This document shows positions 27,398 to 35,586 of a stretch of 64,000 nt of DNA, in pieces. A model generated the notes under the pieces. It did no database searches. It was given only the letters and a program-made list of their open reading frames with translations, and had not been told where the DNA came from. Source of the DNA: Paraburkholderia sp. UYCP14C (GTDB taxonomy: Bacteria > Pseudomonadota > Gammaproteobacteria > Burkholderiales > Burkholderiaceae); assembly GCF_004197395.1 (NCBI RefSeq), contig NZ_SELS01000011.1:124001-188000 (forward strand), given 5' to 3'. The position numbers were made by a program, and so were the translations under genes. The stretch's first letter is position 1. Each line of letters starts with the position of its first letter.

Positions 27398-28501
27398 TCA
27401 GTCGAGGCGCGCGGACCAACCTGCCACTTCGTCTTCACTCATACCGACGGCGCGCGCCGCGGCGTGGATTTGCGTCCACGTGGCGGCGTCGATCGGAATG
27501 CCGGCGGCTTCGCGCTGCGCGCGCGTCACGCGCTCGGGCTCACCGGGCTCGTAGATGCGCTCGGTGCCCGCCGCGAGCGGCGACGCCTTCACCCATGCGA
27601 GGAACGCATCGGCTTCGGCTTGCGCGTCGGGCGCGTCGAATGCGGCCGGATCGATGATCACCGACAGCATGCAGTTGATGATCGCGTGCGTGGTGCCGAG
27701 CGTGTCCGCATGCGTCGTGAAGCCGCCCGACAGCGCGCCGCCGAAGATCTCGCACATCGCCGCCAGCCCGAAACCCTTGTAGCCGCCGAACGGCGTCAGC
27801 GCGCCGAACGGCGCTTCGTGCATGACCTTCGGTTCGAGCGTCGGCATGCCTTCGTGATCGATCAGCGCGCCGGGCGGTGTGTGCTTGCCCTGGTTATAAG
27901 CGACGCGCGTCTTGCCGAACGCGATCGTACTCGTCGCGAAGTCGAGCACGAGCGGCGGCTTGCCGGGTCGCGGATAAGCGGCGCAGAACGGATTCGTGCC
28001 GATGCGCCGGTCCGCGCCGCCGAACGGCGCGACGAGCGGATCGCCCGCCACGTTGACGAAGTGGAACGACACCAGACCGGCGCGCGCGCACTGCTCGGCC
28101 CAATGCCCGATGCGGCCGATATGATGCGCGCCGCGCAACCCGACCGCGCAGATGCCGAGCCGCTGCGCGCGCTCGATGCCCCGCTCGATCGCCTCGAACG
28201 CGATCACCTGACCGAAGCCCTTGCCGCCTTCGACGGTCAACACCGCGCCCGCGTCCTTGACGACGTCGGCGTGCCGGTTCAGTTGCAGTTGCTGGTCGGC
28301 GAGCGACTCGACATAGCGCGGAATCATGCCGACGCCGTGCGAGTCGTGCCCGGTCAGATTCGCGGCCACCAGATGATCGGCCACCAGCTCGGCTTCGCGC
28401 GGCGCACTGCCCGCTCGCTCCCAGATCGCCCTGACGTAGGCATGCAGTTGATCGGCCGGAATCCGGGGCGTGGTGGCTTGAGCGGTCTGGGAGTCGGTCA
28501 T
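27398..28501 (-). CDS. hcxB: Ldh family oxidoreductase, HcxB (YbiC)-like
   Basis: The 367-residue protein belongs to the malate/L-lactate (type 2) dehydrogenase family. It closely matches E. coli YbiC/HcxB, hydroxycarboxylate dehydrogenase B: AANLTGHDSHGVGMIPRYV, GAHHIGRIGHWAEQCA, IGTNPFCAAYPRPGKPPLVL, and AMCEIFGGALSGG. The catalytic His is in the GHDSHG motif. It probably reduces or oxidises 2-hydroxyacids with NAD(P). It lies 124 bp downstream of an M20 peptidase on the same strand, which may be co-transcribed. No strong ribosome binding site. Confidence 0.85.
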   Translation of the reverse strand: MTDSQTAQATTPRIPADQLHAYVRAIWERAGSAPREAELVADHLVAANLTGHDSHGVGMIPRYVESLADQQLQLNRHADVVKDAGAVLTVEGGKGFGQVIAFEAIERGIERAQRLGICAVGLRGAHHIGRIGHWAEQCARAGLVSFHFVNVAGDPLVAPFGGADRRIGTNPFCAAYPRPGKPPLVLDFATSTIAFGKTRVAYNQGKHTPPGALIDHEGMPTLEPKVMHEAPFGALTPFGGYKGFGLAAMCEIFGGALSGGFTTHADTLGTTHAIINCMLSVIIDPAAFDAPDAQAEADAFLAWVKASPLAAGTERIYEPGEPERVTRAQREAAGIPIDAATWTQIHAAARAVGMSEDEVAGWSARLD

Positions 28502-28625
28502 TCAGCGTGTGGGTGTGGTTCGAACGGAAGGAATGAAACGGCGGGAACGGACAGCTGCTTCAAAACAGCAGCAGTAAACAGCGGGCCCGGGCGATGCCCG
28601 AGCCCCGCTCAAAGGCAATCAGCAC

Positions 28626-30083
28626 TCAAGGCGCCGCGGCGATCACCTCGGCCACCGCGGCCGTCAGCTTCTTGCCGTACGGCACGTGCAGGAACTCGTT
28701 CGGCCCATGCGCGTTCGACTTCGGCCCGAGCACACCGCACACCATGAACTGCGACTTCGGGAAGCCCGCCTTCAGCACGTTCATCAACGGGATCGTGCCG
28801 CCGAGGCCCATGTAGGCGGCGTCGGCACCGAAGTGCTGACGCGATGCGTCATTCAGCGCGGTGGCGAGCCACGGCGCGACCTCCGGTGCGTTCCAGCCGC
28901 TCGCCGCGCCTGCATCGGGTTTGAAGGTGACCTTCGCGTTGTACGGCGGATCGAATTCGAGCAGCGCCTTCAGTTCGGCGACCGCCTTGTCCGCCTCGAT
29001 GGTCGGCGGCAGACGCAGCGACAGCTTGAACGCCGTGCGCGGACGCAGCACGTTGCCGGCGTCGGCGAGCGCGGGCAAACCGGCCGCACCGGTCACCGAC
29101 AGCGACGGAAGCCACGTCGAATTGAGCAGCGCCTGGCGCGGATCGGTCGTGGTGGGCAGCACCTGGCGGCCGTCCTGGCCGCACGCCCACGGCATCTTCT
29201 TCCACACGTCATCGCCGAGAATCCTGGCGGCGGCCTCCGCCTCGCGCAGACGATCGGCCGGCACCGGGCAATGGAAGCCCTTGGGCAGCAGCGTGCCGTT
29301 CGCGGAGTCTTCGAGACGGTCGAACAGTTGCCGCATGATGCGGAAGCTCGACGGCACGATGCCGCCGTAGACGCCCGAGTGGATACCTTCGTCGAGCACC
29401 TGCACTTCGAGATCGCCGGCGACGAGTCCGCGCAGCGACGTGGTCAGCCACAGCTGATCGTAATTGCCCGCGCCCGAATCGAGACACACGACCAGCCCGA
29501 CGTTACCGAGCCGCTCGCGCAGCGCATCGACGTAGGGCAGCAGATCGTAGCTGCCCGACTCCTCGCAGGTTTCGATCAGACCGACGCAGCGCGGACGCTC
29601 GACACCCTGCGCATCGAGTGCGGCAAGCGCCGTCAGGCTCGCGTAGATCGCGTAGCCGTCGTCCGCGCCACCGCGGCCGTAGAGCTTGCCGTCTTCGAGC
29701 TTCGGCGTCCACGGACCGAGGTCGTTGCGCCAGCCATCGAACTCGGGCTGCTTGTCGAGGTGGCCGTACAGTACGATGGTTTCGTCGCTGCCCGAGCGCG
29801 TCGCGGCCGTCTCGAAGAAGATCACCGGCGTGCGGCCCGGCAAGCGGATCACCTCGAGCTTCAGGCCGCGCACCGGTTGCTGCTCGGCCCATTGCGCGGC
29901 GTCGGTGATCACGCGCTCCAGATAACCGTGCTTCGCCCAGTCGGGATCGAACGCCGGACTCTTGGCCGGCACCGCGATGTAGTCGGTCAGCGCGGGCACG
30001 ATCTCGTCGTTCCACTTGCGCTCGACGAATTCTCGTAGTGTGTCCGGGTTCAGTTGGGCCTGCTGGGTGTCGTCGGTGATCAT
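28626..30083 (-). CDS. M20 family metallopeptidase (dipeptidase-like)
   Basis: The 485-residue protein has the M20 two-metal site. Ligands are His in VLYGHLDKQPEFDGW, Asp in YGRGGADDGYAIYAS, Glu pair in TCEESGSYD, Asp in VCLDSGAGN, and His near the end in NAHGPNEFL. The inserted dimerisation domain lies between about residues 200 and 380. The length and the DKQPEFDGW motif fit carnosinase/succinyl-diaminopimelate-like dipeptidases. An in-frame ATG at 30122 with GGGA 6 nt upstream is an alternative start. Confidence 0.9.
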   Translation of the reverse strand: MITDDTQQAQLNPDTLREFVERKWNDEIVPALTDYIAVPAKSPAFDPDWAKHGYLERVITDAAQWAEQQPVRGLKLEVIRLPGRTPVIFFETAATRSGSDETIVLYGHLDKQPEFDGWRNDLGPWTPKLEDGKLYGRGGADDGYAIYASLTALAALDAQGVERPRCVGLIETCEESGSYDLLPYVDALRERLGNVGLVVCLDSGAGNYDQLWLTTSLRGLVAGDLEVQVLDEGIHSGVYGGIVPSSFRIMRQLFDRLEDSANGTLLPKGFHCPVPADRLREAEAAARILGDDVWKKMPWACGQDGRQVLPTTTDPRQALLNSTWLPSLSVTGAAGLPALADAGNVLRPRTAFKLSLRLPPTIEADKAVAELKALLEFDPPYNAKVTFKPDAGAASGWNAPEVAPWLATALNDASRQHFGADAAYMGLGGTIPLMNVLKAGFPKSQFMVCGVLGPKSNAHGPNEFLHVPYGKKLTAAVAEVIAAAP

Positions 30084-30251
30084 GATCGGGTCCGTGAAGT
30101 ACCGTTCGGTCGAAACGATCATGATAGTCCCGATGCGTGTCGGGCTGAACCCCTTGCAGCGATTGGGTGCCGAGTGGTAATGCGTTGGTGCGAGGCACGC
30201 AACGGCCATTCGCGCGACAATCCCTACATGCATCGCGCATCAGGAGTTTTT

Positions 30252-30563
30252 ATGGGTGGCAACGCGGCCGTTCAGGCCATCGGCGCGGCGTTCGCGCTAG
30301 CGCTGTATTTTCTGCCGGCGATCATCGCGGACCGGCGCAAGCGTCGCGACGTGCTGACGCTCGCGCTGTTCAACGCCTGCCTCGGCTGGACCGTGCTCGG
30401 CTGGCTGCTCGCGCTGTATTGGGCGCTACAGCCGAATCCGGCGGAGAGCCTTGCGAGTGAAGTCGTAGAGACACGCAAGCTGTCGACCTTGCGCGCGTTT
30501 TCATCGGCGCTGACGCTGCGCGTGCGGCGACGCGAGGCTGCGCGCGACCGGCCCGGGCGCTGA
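30252..30563 (+). CDS. Superinfection immunity-like membrane protein
   Basis: The 103-residue protein has two hydrophobic segments (AVQAIGAAFALALYFLPAII and LALFNACLGWTVLGWLLALY) with the family sequence LFNACLGWTVLGWLLAL between charged loops. This matches the superinfection-immunity family (Pfam Imm_superinfect), named after T4 Imm and found in many chromosomes. The C-terminus is basic. The ATG has CAGGAG 6 nt upstream. No phage genes lie nearby, so a true immunity role cannot be assumed. Confidence 0.85.
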   Translation: MGGNAAVQAIGAAFALALYFLPAIIADRRKRRDVLTLALFNACLGWTVLGWLLALYWALQPNPAESLASEVVETRKLSTLRAFSSALTLRVRRREAARDRPGR

Positions 30564-30638
30564 AGCGATTCGGGCTCGAATACGACGGGCAATAGACGAA
30601 CAACAGGAAACAGATTGATTGACGTGCACGTGCGTCAC

Positions 30639-30908
30639 TCAGGCTGCGCGCCCGATGCGACTCCACTGTACCGAGCCCGCCGGGATCGAACGCGGCTCCG
30701 CACGCACGGCTTGCGGTGCAAAGGTTTCGTGGCGCAGTTCGCCGTGTTCGTCGAACCACTCGCAGATCAGCCAGTTGCCGGGATTCAGCGCTACCGGACC
30801 TGCGTACGTCACGGTCATGCGCGGGCCCCCTTCCTTTAACTTGACGACGTCGCCCACGTTGAAGGCGGCGGATGTTGTCTGGAATGCGTCAATGGTAGCG
30901 GTCAGCAT
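30639..30908 (-). CDS. YodC/DUF2158-type small protein
   Basis: The 89-residue protein contains FNVGDVVKLKEGGPRMTVTY and NWLICEWFDEHGELR, the core of DUF2158 (E. coli YodC). The ATG at 30908 was chosen for its ribosome binding site (AGGGGGA about 7 nt upstream); the frame is open to 30983 without one. These proteins are small, soluble and of unknown function. The unusual intergenic region 30909-31397 lies upstream. Confidence 0.75.
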   Translation of the reverse strand: MLTATIDAFQTTSAAFNVGDVVKLKEGGPRMTVTYAGPVALNPGNWLICEWFDEHGELRHETFAPQAVRAEPRSIPAGSVQWSRIGRAA

Positions 30909-31131
30909 ATTTCGTCCCCCTATCTTGAGCTTTATTAAGTCATTGAGCCCGGCTTTATCGACTTCGACCTGCTGAATGATCATTCTAAAAGTCGAGACAG
31001 ATTATCAATTGAATTTAAACGCGGCAAGCGCTTTTTATTGATACCGTTTTCACTGGGACGGGAGCCGACGCCTGACGGCTAAAGTTCCCGGCGCTCCGAG
31101 AAAATGTCCACCACACCATCTGGGTAACCCC

Positions 31132-31151
31132 TATGTGCGCTACCGCACATA
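31132..31151. repeat. Perfect 8-bp hairpin, TATGTGCG/CGCACATA
   Basis: TATGTGCG (31132-31139) and CGCACATA (31144-31151) flank a CTAC tetraloop in the 489-bp gene-free stretch between the YodC-like and MFS genes. No protein-coding frame is convincing there. Confidence 0.5.
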
Positions 31152-31262
31152 TGCAACAGTTACTGCAGGCCGTTTTCAGGCCGGTAGAAAATGCGAGCCG
31201 CTATTCGTCTGCTTAGAAAACGTGACGCAATGCCGCATAGCCGTTAATCAGCGGGAACCGGT

Positions 31263-31276
31263 TTGATCTAAATCAG
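31263..31276. promoter_or_regulatory. FNR/Anr-type box TTGATCTAAATCAG
   Basis: The sequence matches the FNR/Anr consensus TTGAT-N4-ATCAA at all but the last base. It is 355 bp from the YodC-like start and about 60 bp before a plus-strand terminator, so its target is not obvious. Confidence 0.5.
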
Positions 31277-31333
31277 GATTACCTGTGAATCGGTAGATCG
31301 CCGGTAAATATCATGCAATTCGTTATACCGCTT

Positions 31334-31356
31334 CGTTCAAATTGAACGATTTTTTT
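31334..31356 (+). terminator. Rho-independent terminator with no annotated upstream gene
   Basis: CGTTC/GAACG with an AAATT loop (31334-31348) is followed by seven T residues (31350-31356) on the plus strand. No plus-strand protein gene precedes it within the gene-free stretch, suggesting an unannotated short transcript. Confidence 0.5.
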
Positions 31357-31397
31357 CAGCCAGCCAACAAATGAAAACGATTACCGGCGAATTATTT

Positions 31398-32951
31398 TCA
31401 AACCGCTTGCGCGGCTGAGCGCCGCACGCCTTGTTGATGACGCACCAGCAGCACGCTCAGGCCAATACACACGAACATCAGCGCGGCATTGATCGCGAGG
31501 CTCAGTTGGAACGCGTGCGCATAAGACGCGGGGGCTGCGCTGCCGCCGAGCGCCCCGAAGAACGCGCCGCTGATCGCCGCGGTGCCGAACGCGGAGCCAA
31601 TCTGCAACGTCGACGACACCACCCCCGATGCAAGCCCAGCCTTCTCGGGCACCACCTCCTGCAGCACGATGCGCATGATCGACGGCAGCAGCAGACCATG
31701 TCCGACGCCCGCGCAGACCAGCCCGCAGTAGAACAGCAGATCGGGCGTCGCGGATTGGGTCGCGGACCAGCCGGTTACGGTGAAGCCGAGCGTCATCATC
31801 GAGAAGCCGAGCGTCAGCACGTGCGCGCCGATGCGCTTGACCACGGCCGGCGACGTCAACGGCCCGATCACGAAGCCGAGCGCGAACGGCATGATCGCGA
31901 TGCCGGACGCGAGCGGCGTCCAGTGCAGCCCCGTCTGCAGGAAGATGCCGTAGGTCAGGAAGAACGCGCTATTGCAGTAGAACAGGAACGCGAGCACGAG
32001 ACCGAGCGCGAACGCGCGATTGCGGAACAGTTGCAGATCGACGAGCGGATGGCCGCCGCCGCGCTCGACGCGTCGCTCGGTCGCGACGAACAGCGCGAAC
32101 ACCGGCACCGCGAGCGCGAACATCGCGAAGGTCCATGCGGGCCAGCCGGCTTCGCGGCCATGCGTCATCGGATAGATGACGAGCAGCAGCACCGCCGACA
32201 GCAGCGCGACGCCCTTCAGATCGACGCCGGTATGCGTGGCCGGCTGGTTCTCCGGCACGAACTTCCATGTGCCGATGAACGCCGCGATGCCGATCGGGAT
32301 GTTGATCAGAAAGATCACGCGCCAGTCGAGCCCGAACGGGTGATACGTAATTAGCGCGCCGCCGCCGAGTTGCCCGACGATCGACGACAAGCCGAACACG
32401 AATCCATACAGACTCATCACGCGTGTCTGCTGATGCAGCGGTACGACCGCGCGGATCGTCGCGAGCACTTGCGGCGCCATCACCGCGGCCGCGATGCCTT
32501 GCACGATGCGCGAGATCACAAGCATGTGGCCGCTCGTCGCGAAGCCGCACAGCGCCGACGCGACCACGAAAGCCGCCATGCCCGTCATGAACATGCGACG
32601 GCGGCCGAACAGATCGCCGAGGCGGCCGCCCGTGATCAACAGCACCGCGTACGCGGATGCATAGGCGGACACGACGAGTTGCAGTTGCGCGTCGCTCGCG
32701 TGGAGGCCCGTGTGAATCGACGGAAGCGCCAGATTGACGATGAAGTAATCGAGCGGCGCGAGAAAGGCGCCGACGAACAGCACCGCGAGCGCGAGCGCCT
32801 GGCGCTGGAAGCCTGGCGCGGCCGCTTTGGCGGCGATAGCCATGCCTGCCACCGCCGGGCCGGGGCCGGTCACGGCCCCGGCTGCGCACGCCGCGCAGCT
32901 GGCGGATCCACCGAATGCCGCCGGAGCGGACTTGATCGCTTCGCTTTTCAT
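31398..32951 (-). CDS. MFS drug transporter, DHA2 (14-TM) family
   Basis: The 517-residue protein has about 14 hydrophobic helices and DHA2/EmrB-type motifs: LDYFIVNLALPSI near the first helix and GGRLGDLFGRRRMFMTG (motif A loop). It shows GLASGVVSSTLQIGSAFG in the distal half. A poorly conserved Ala/Gly-rich stretch of about 30 residues precedes the first helix, so initiation at a later Met is possible. Upstream on the same strand, 41 bp away, is a TetR regulator. A matching operator overlaps the start codon, so expression is likely drug- or metabolite-inducible. Confidence 0.92.
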   Translation of the reverse strand: MKSEAIKSAPAAFGGSASCAACAAGAVTGPGPAVAGMAIAAKAAAPGFQRQALALAVLFVGAFLAPLDYFIVNLALPSIHTGLHASDAQLQLVVSAYASAYAVLLITGGRLGDLFGRRRMFMTGMAAFVVASALCGFATSGHMLVISRIVQGIAAAVMAPQVLATIRAVVPLHQQTRVMSLYGFVFGLSSIVGQLGGGALITYHPFGLDWRVIFLINIPIGIAAFIGTWKFVPENQPATHTGVDLKGVALLSAVLLLVIYPMTHGREAGWPAWTFAMFALAVPVFALFVATERRVERGGGHPLVDLQLFRNRAFALGLVLAFLFYCNSAFFLTYGIFLQTGLHWTPLASGIAIMPFALGFVIGPLTSPAVVKRIGAHVLTLGFSMMTLGFTVTGWSATQSATPDLLFYCGLVCAGVGHGLLLPSIMRIVLQEVVPEKAGLASGVVSSTLQIGSAFGTAAISGAFFGALGGSAAPASYAHAFQLSLAINAALMFVCIGLSVLLVRHQQGVRRSAAQAV

Positions 32952-32965
32952 GACCGACCGTTCAA
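32951..32965. promoter_or_regulatory. Candidate TetR operator at the MFS start
   Basis: TGACCGACCGTTCAA overlaps the MFS start codon and differs at two positions from a 15-mer upstream of tetR at 33668-33682. The repeated motif suggests both genes are bound by the TetR protein. Confidence 0.5.
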
Positions 32966-32992
32966 AAATTAGTTAAAAAATTTTGCGCCGCG

Positions 32993-33622
32993 CTACACCA
33001 GCGCGCGCATCGCCACATCGACGATACCGATCAACGCATCCTGCCGATGCGCGACCCGTCCCATGACCCGCAAGCCCTGCATCACGCACAACAGGAAATC
33101 GCCGACGGCTTTTTCGTCGAGCGTCGAATCGAATGCGCCGCTCGCCTGTCCGCGAATCACCGCCGCCGCCAGCAAAGTCGCCATGCGGCGCTGAATCGCG
33201 GCGACGCGCGCGCGCAGCACTTCGTCATCGGGCTGCATTTCGAGCGTCGTATTCGTAATGAAACAGCTGCGCCGTCCGCTCAACCCGCACGACACCCGCG
33301 CGTAGTGCAGCAGTGCGTCGCGCAGCGCCTGCTCCGGCTCGGCCGTCGCGCTCAGTCGCTGCGCAAGCCGCGCGACCGCGCCTTCCGAGTAATGGTCGAG
33401 CGCGGCGAGCATGATGCCGTGCTTGTCGCCGAACACGCCGTACAGGCTGCCGCGCAGCAGACCGGTGGCCTTGCACAGATCGTCGATCGACGTCGCGTGG
33501 TAGCCGTGATCCCAGAACACCTGGCTCGCGTTGGCCAGCACGGTGTCCGTGTCGAACTCGCGCGGACGGCCGCGCGGGCACGTTTCGCCGGCTTTTTTCG
33601 ATGCTTGCTTTGAATGACTCAA
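32993..33622 (-). CDS. TetR/AcrR-family repressor
   Basis: The 209-residue protein has the N-terminal HTH: FDTDTVLANASQVFWDHGYH, ATSIDDLCKATGLLRGSLYG and VFGDKHGIMLAALDHYSE. The Gly-Ser-Leu-Tyr recognition helix is typical. The C-terminal ligand domain contains a helix with SGRRSCFITNTTLEM. It precedes the MFS gene on the same strand, so it probably represses itself and that transporter. A second operator-like 15-mer sits 46 bp upstream. Confidence 0.92.
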   Translation of the reverse strand: MSHSKQASKKAGETCPRGRPREFDTDTVLANASQVFWDHGYHATSIDDLCKATGLLRGSLYGVFGDKHGIMLAALDHYSEGAVARLAQRLSATAEPEQALRDALLHYARVSCGLSGRRSCFITNTTLEMQPDDEVLRARVAAIQRRMATLLAAAVIRGQASGAFDSTLDEKAVGDFLLCVMQGLRVMGRVAHRQDALIGIVDVAMRALV

Positions 33623-33667
33623 TTGCGATGACCTTGCGGCCTGGTTGGCGTCGGTTCGTGGATATTA

Positions 33668-33682
33668 TGACTGACTGTTCAA
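33668..33682. promoter_or_regulatory. Candidate TetR operator upstream of tetR
   Basis: TGACTGACTGTTCAA matches the 15-mer at the MFS start at 13 of 15 positions. It lies 46 bp upstream of the tetR start, where an autoregulatory operator is expected. Confidence 0.5.
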
Positions 33683-33815
33683 GAAATCAAGGATGGCTTT
33701 TCGTAGGCCTATTAGCGTCGGGGTCATCCGTTCATTCAACGACCGCCAGTAAAAAGCCGGCGGCGGGCGTGGCCCTTCGCCGGCTTCGTTGCGAGACGAC
33801 AGCGACAGCAGAGGC

Positions 33816-34241
33816 TCAGGTCTCGAGCTTCGCATCCATCGTGATCGTCGCATTCAGCACCTTCGACACCGGGCAACCGGCCTTCGCATCCGCGGTGGCC
33901 TTGTCGAACGCCGCCTTGTCTCCGCCCGGAATCTTCACGGTTACGTCGAGATGCACCGCGGTGATCGAGAAGCCGCCGCCGTCCTTGTCGAGCGTGACGG
34001 TGGCCGTGGTGCCGATCCGCTCCGGCGTGATGTTGGCCTTGCCCAGCTCCGCCGACAACGCCATCGAGAAACACCCCGCATGCGCAGCCGCGATCAGCTC
34101 TTCCGGATTCGTGCCGATGCCGTCCGCGAAGCGCGTCGCGAACGAGTACTGGGTGTCCTTCAGGACGCCGCTGTCAGTGGAAATCGAGCCCTTGCCGTTC
34201 TGCAGGCCGCCTTGCCAGACTGCCGATGCCTTGCGCTTCAT
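33816..34241 (-). CDS. OsmC-family peroxiredoxin
   Basis: The 141-residue protein has the two redox cysteines: Cys57 in AAAHAGCFSMALSAEL and the second in ADAKAGCPVSKVLNA. The segment SFATRFADGIGTNPEELIAA is typical of OsmC. It detoxifies organic hydroperoxides using dithiols in the cytosol. The neighbouring DUF4148 gene is divergent. Start chosen at MKRKASAVWQGG with no competing upstream frame. Confidence 0.93.
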   Translation of the reverse strand: MKRKASAVWQGGLQNGKGSISTDSGVLKDTQYSFATRFADGIGTNPEELIAAAHAGCFSMALSAELGKANITPERIGTTATVTLDKDGGGFSITAVHLDVTVKIPGGDKAAFDKATADAKAGCPVSKVLNATITMDAKLET

Positions 34242-34559
34242 TGCTCTCTCCTGTTTGTGCCTTGCCGCGCACGCTGCCCGACCGAAGATGATGCCCGCCG
34301 CGGCGGTCCGCCCGGAAGTGTCCGCGCTCGGGCATCGGTCGCAGGTGCCGCGCGGCTCGCAGGCGCGGGCGTGGACCGGATTTCATCATAGGCGCTTCCG
34401 TGCGCCGGCGCGGAAAACCACCCTTTCACTATCTCAAATTCGACAATAATATTTCACCGAAAAGGCGCTTTTTTGCCGACCTCGTAAGAAATAGACTGCG
34501 TACAAGGATCGGGAAACGTGATTCACACCGATCAACTACACAATCAATTGGAGGTCACC
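34242..34559. other. Divergent promoter region between osmC-like and DUF4148 genes
   Basis: This 318-bp stretch holds no gene. It contains an AT-rich patch (about 34436-34500) and an inverted repeat with GGCGC/GCC flanking a T-run near 34463-34478. These are suitable for promoters in both directions. Confidence 0.5.
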
Positions 34560-34868
34560 ATGAAATCGCTTATTTCCGCCGTCGTCGTCGCATCCGCTCT
34601 GATCGTTCCGGCAGTGTCGTTCGCCCAGCAGGCAAACGCTCCGGTCACGCGCGCTCAGGTGCGCGCCGAACTCGTAGCCGCGCAAAAAGCGGGCCTCCTG
34701 AACCAGAACGACACCAACTATCCGATGGCCGTGCCGCAAAGCTCGACGATCGTCACGGCTTCGACGGACGGTTCGCAGGATGTCGGCGGCGCGAAGGCTA
34801 GCTCGTCGGACGCAGGCGCCCCGACGACGGTGCAGCAACGTCTCTTTTCGACGTATCGCGGTAACTAA
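34560..34868 (+). CDS. DUF4148 secreted protein
   Basis: The 102-residue product has a signal peptide (MKSLISAVVVASALIVPAVS, cleavage after FAQQ). The conserved motif VTRAQVRAELVAAQKAGLL with DTNYP defines DUF4148, common and often multicopy in Burkholderiales. A ribosome binding site GGAGG lies 7 nt before the ATG. Function is unknown; likely periplasmic. A strong terminator follows 44 bp after the stop. Confidence 0.9.
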   Translation: MKSLISAVVVASALIVPAVSFAQQANAPVTRAQVRAELVAAQKAGLLNQNDTNYPMAVPQSSTIVTASTDGSQDVGGAKASSSDAGAPTTVQQRLFSTYRGN

Positions 34869-34912
34869 AAGTAGTCACTGACCGCGCTGGCAGTTGATGC
34901 AGCACGCAGTAG

Positions 34913-34950
34913 AAAAGCCCCGGTTGCGAAGGTTCGCAACCGGGGCTTTT
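34913..34950. terminator. Strong bidirectional terminator (18-bp stem)
   Basis: AAAAGCCCCGGTTGCGAA (34913-34930) is perfectly complementary to 34933-34950, ending in TTTT on the plus strand and, by symmetry, on the minus strand. It ends the DUF4148 gene and the operon that terminates at 35000. Confidence 0.9.
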
Positions 34951-34999
34951 CGTTGGCGCATGCGGCGCTAATACGCGCCGCCGCTTGCTTGCAAACAGG

Positions 35000-35557
35000 C
35001 TATTCGGAAAACGGCAGGCTTTGCTGTCCCAATGCGCGCATGTCGAATACGTTCAGCGTCATTGCGACCAGCGCGTAGTAGCCGAGCAGGCCGACCAGGT
35101 TGATCACGACCTGATGCCCGAAACGCCCGACCGCCTGCTCATACGTCGTGTCCGTCACGCGCTTCGTCTCGTACAGTTCGCTCGCGAAGTCGTAGATCAG
35201 CGCGTCGTCGGCATCGGCGAACTCGGGGCGGCGCCCCTGCCGGATCGTCTCGGCGTCCGCTTCGCTCACGCCCGCCTGCAGCGCGATCGGATGGTGGATG
35301 TACCACTCCGCCTGCGCCTGCCAGCGCGAAGCGGTCACCAGAATCGCGAGTTCCGATAGCCGCAGCGGCAGCCCGGTCTGGTAGCGGCAAAACGCGCCGA
35401 GGCGTTGCGCGTGCTGAGCGAGTTCCGGGCTGTGAATCCAGCCGAGGAACGGTCCGTTCAGATTGCCGCGCGGGCCGGACAGGATTTCATCGAGCACCGC
35501 CTTCTGTTCCGGCGTGGCGGTGGACGTGTCGAAGTGAGGCAAGCGCTCGGTCATCAT
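35000..35557 (-). CDS. Carboxymuconolactone decarboxylase-like protein without CxxC
   Basis: The 185-residue protein has the CMD/AhpD-like fold: LSELAILVTASRWQAQAEWY and IHHPIALQAGVSEADAETI, plus VINLVGLLGYYALVAMTLN. It lacks the redox CxxC pair; Trp and Glu occupy that region, so it is nearer to true decarboxylase-type members. It ends a minus-strand operon after the class III aminotransferase (29 bp gap), so it probably acts on a product of that pathway. Exact reaction unknown. Confidence 0.85.
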   Translation of the reverse strand: MMTERLPHFDTSTATPEQKAVLDEILSGPRGNLNGPFLGWIHSPELAQHAQRLGAFCRYQTGLPLRLSELAILVTASRWQAQAEWYIHHPIALQAGVSEADAETIRQGRRPEFADADDALIYDFASELYETKRVTDTTYEQAVGRFGHQVVINLVGLLGYYALVAMTLNVFDMRALGQQSLPFSE

Positions 35558-35586
35558 CGTTCTCGTTAAGGGCGGTGGTTCGGATA

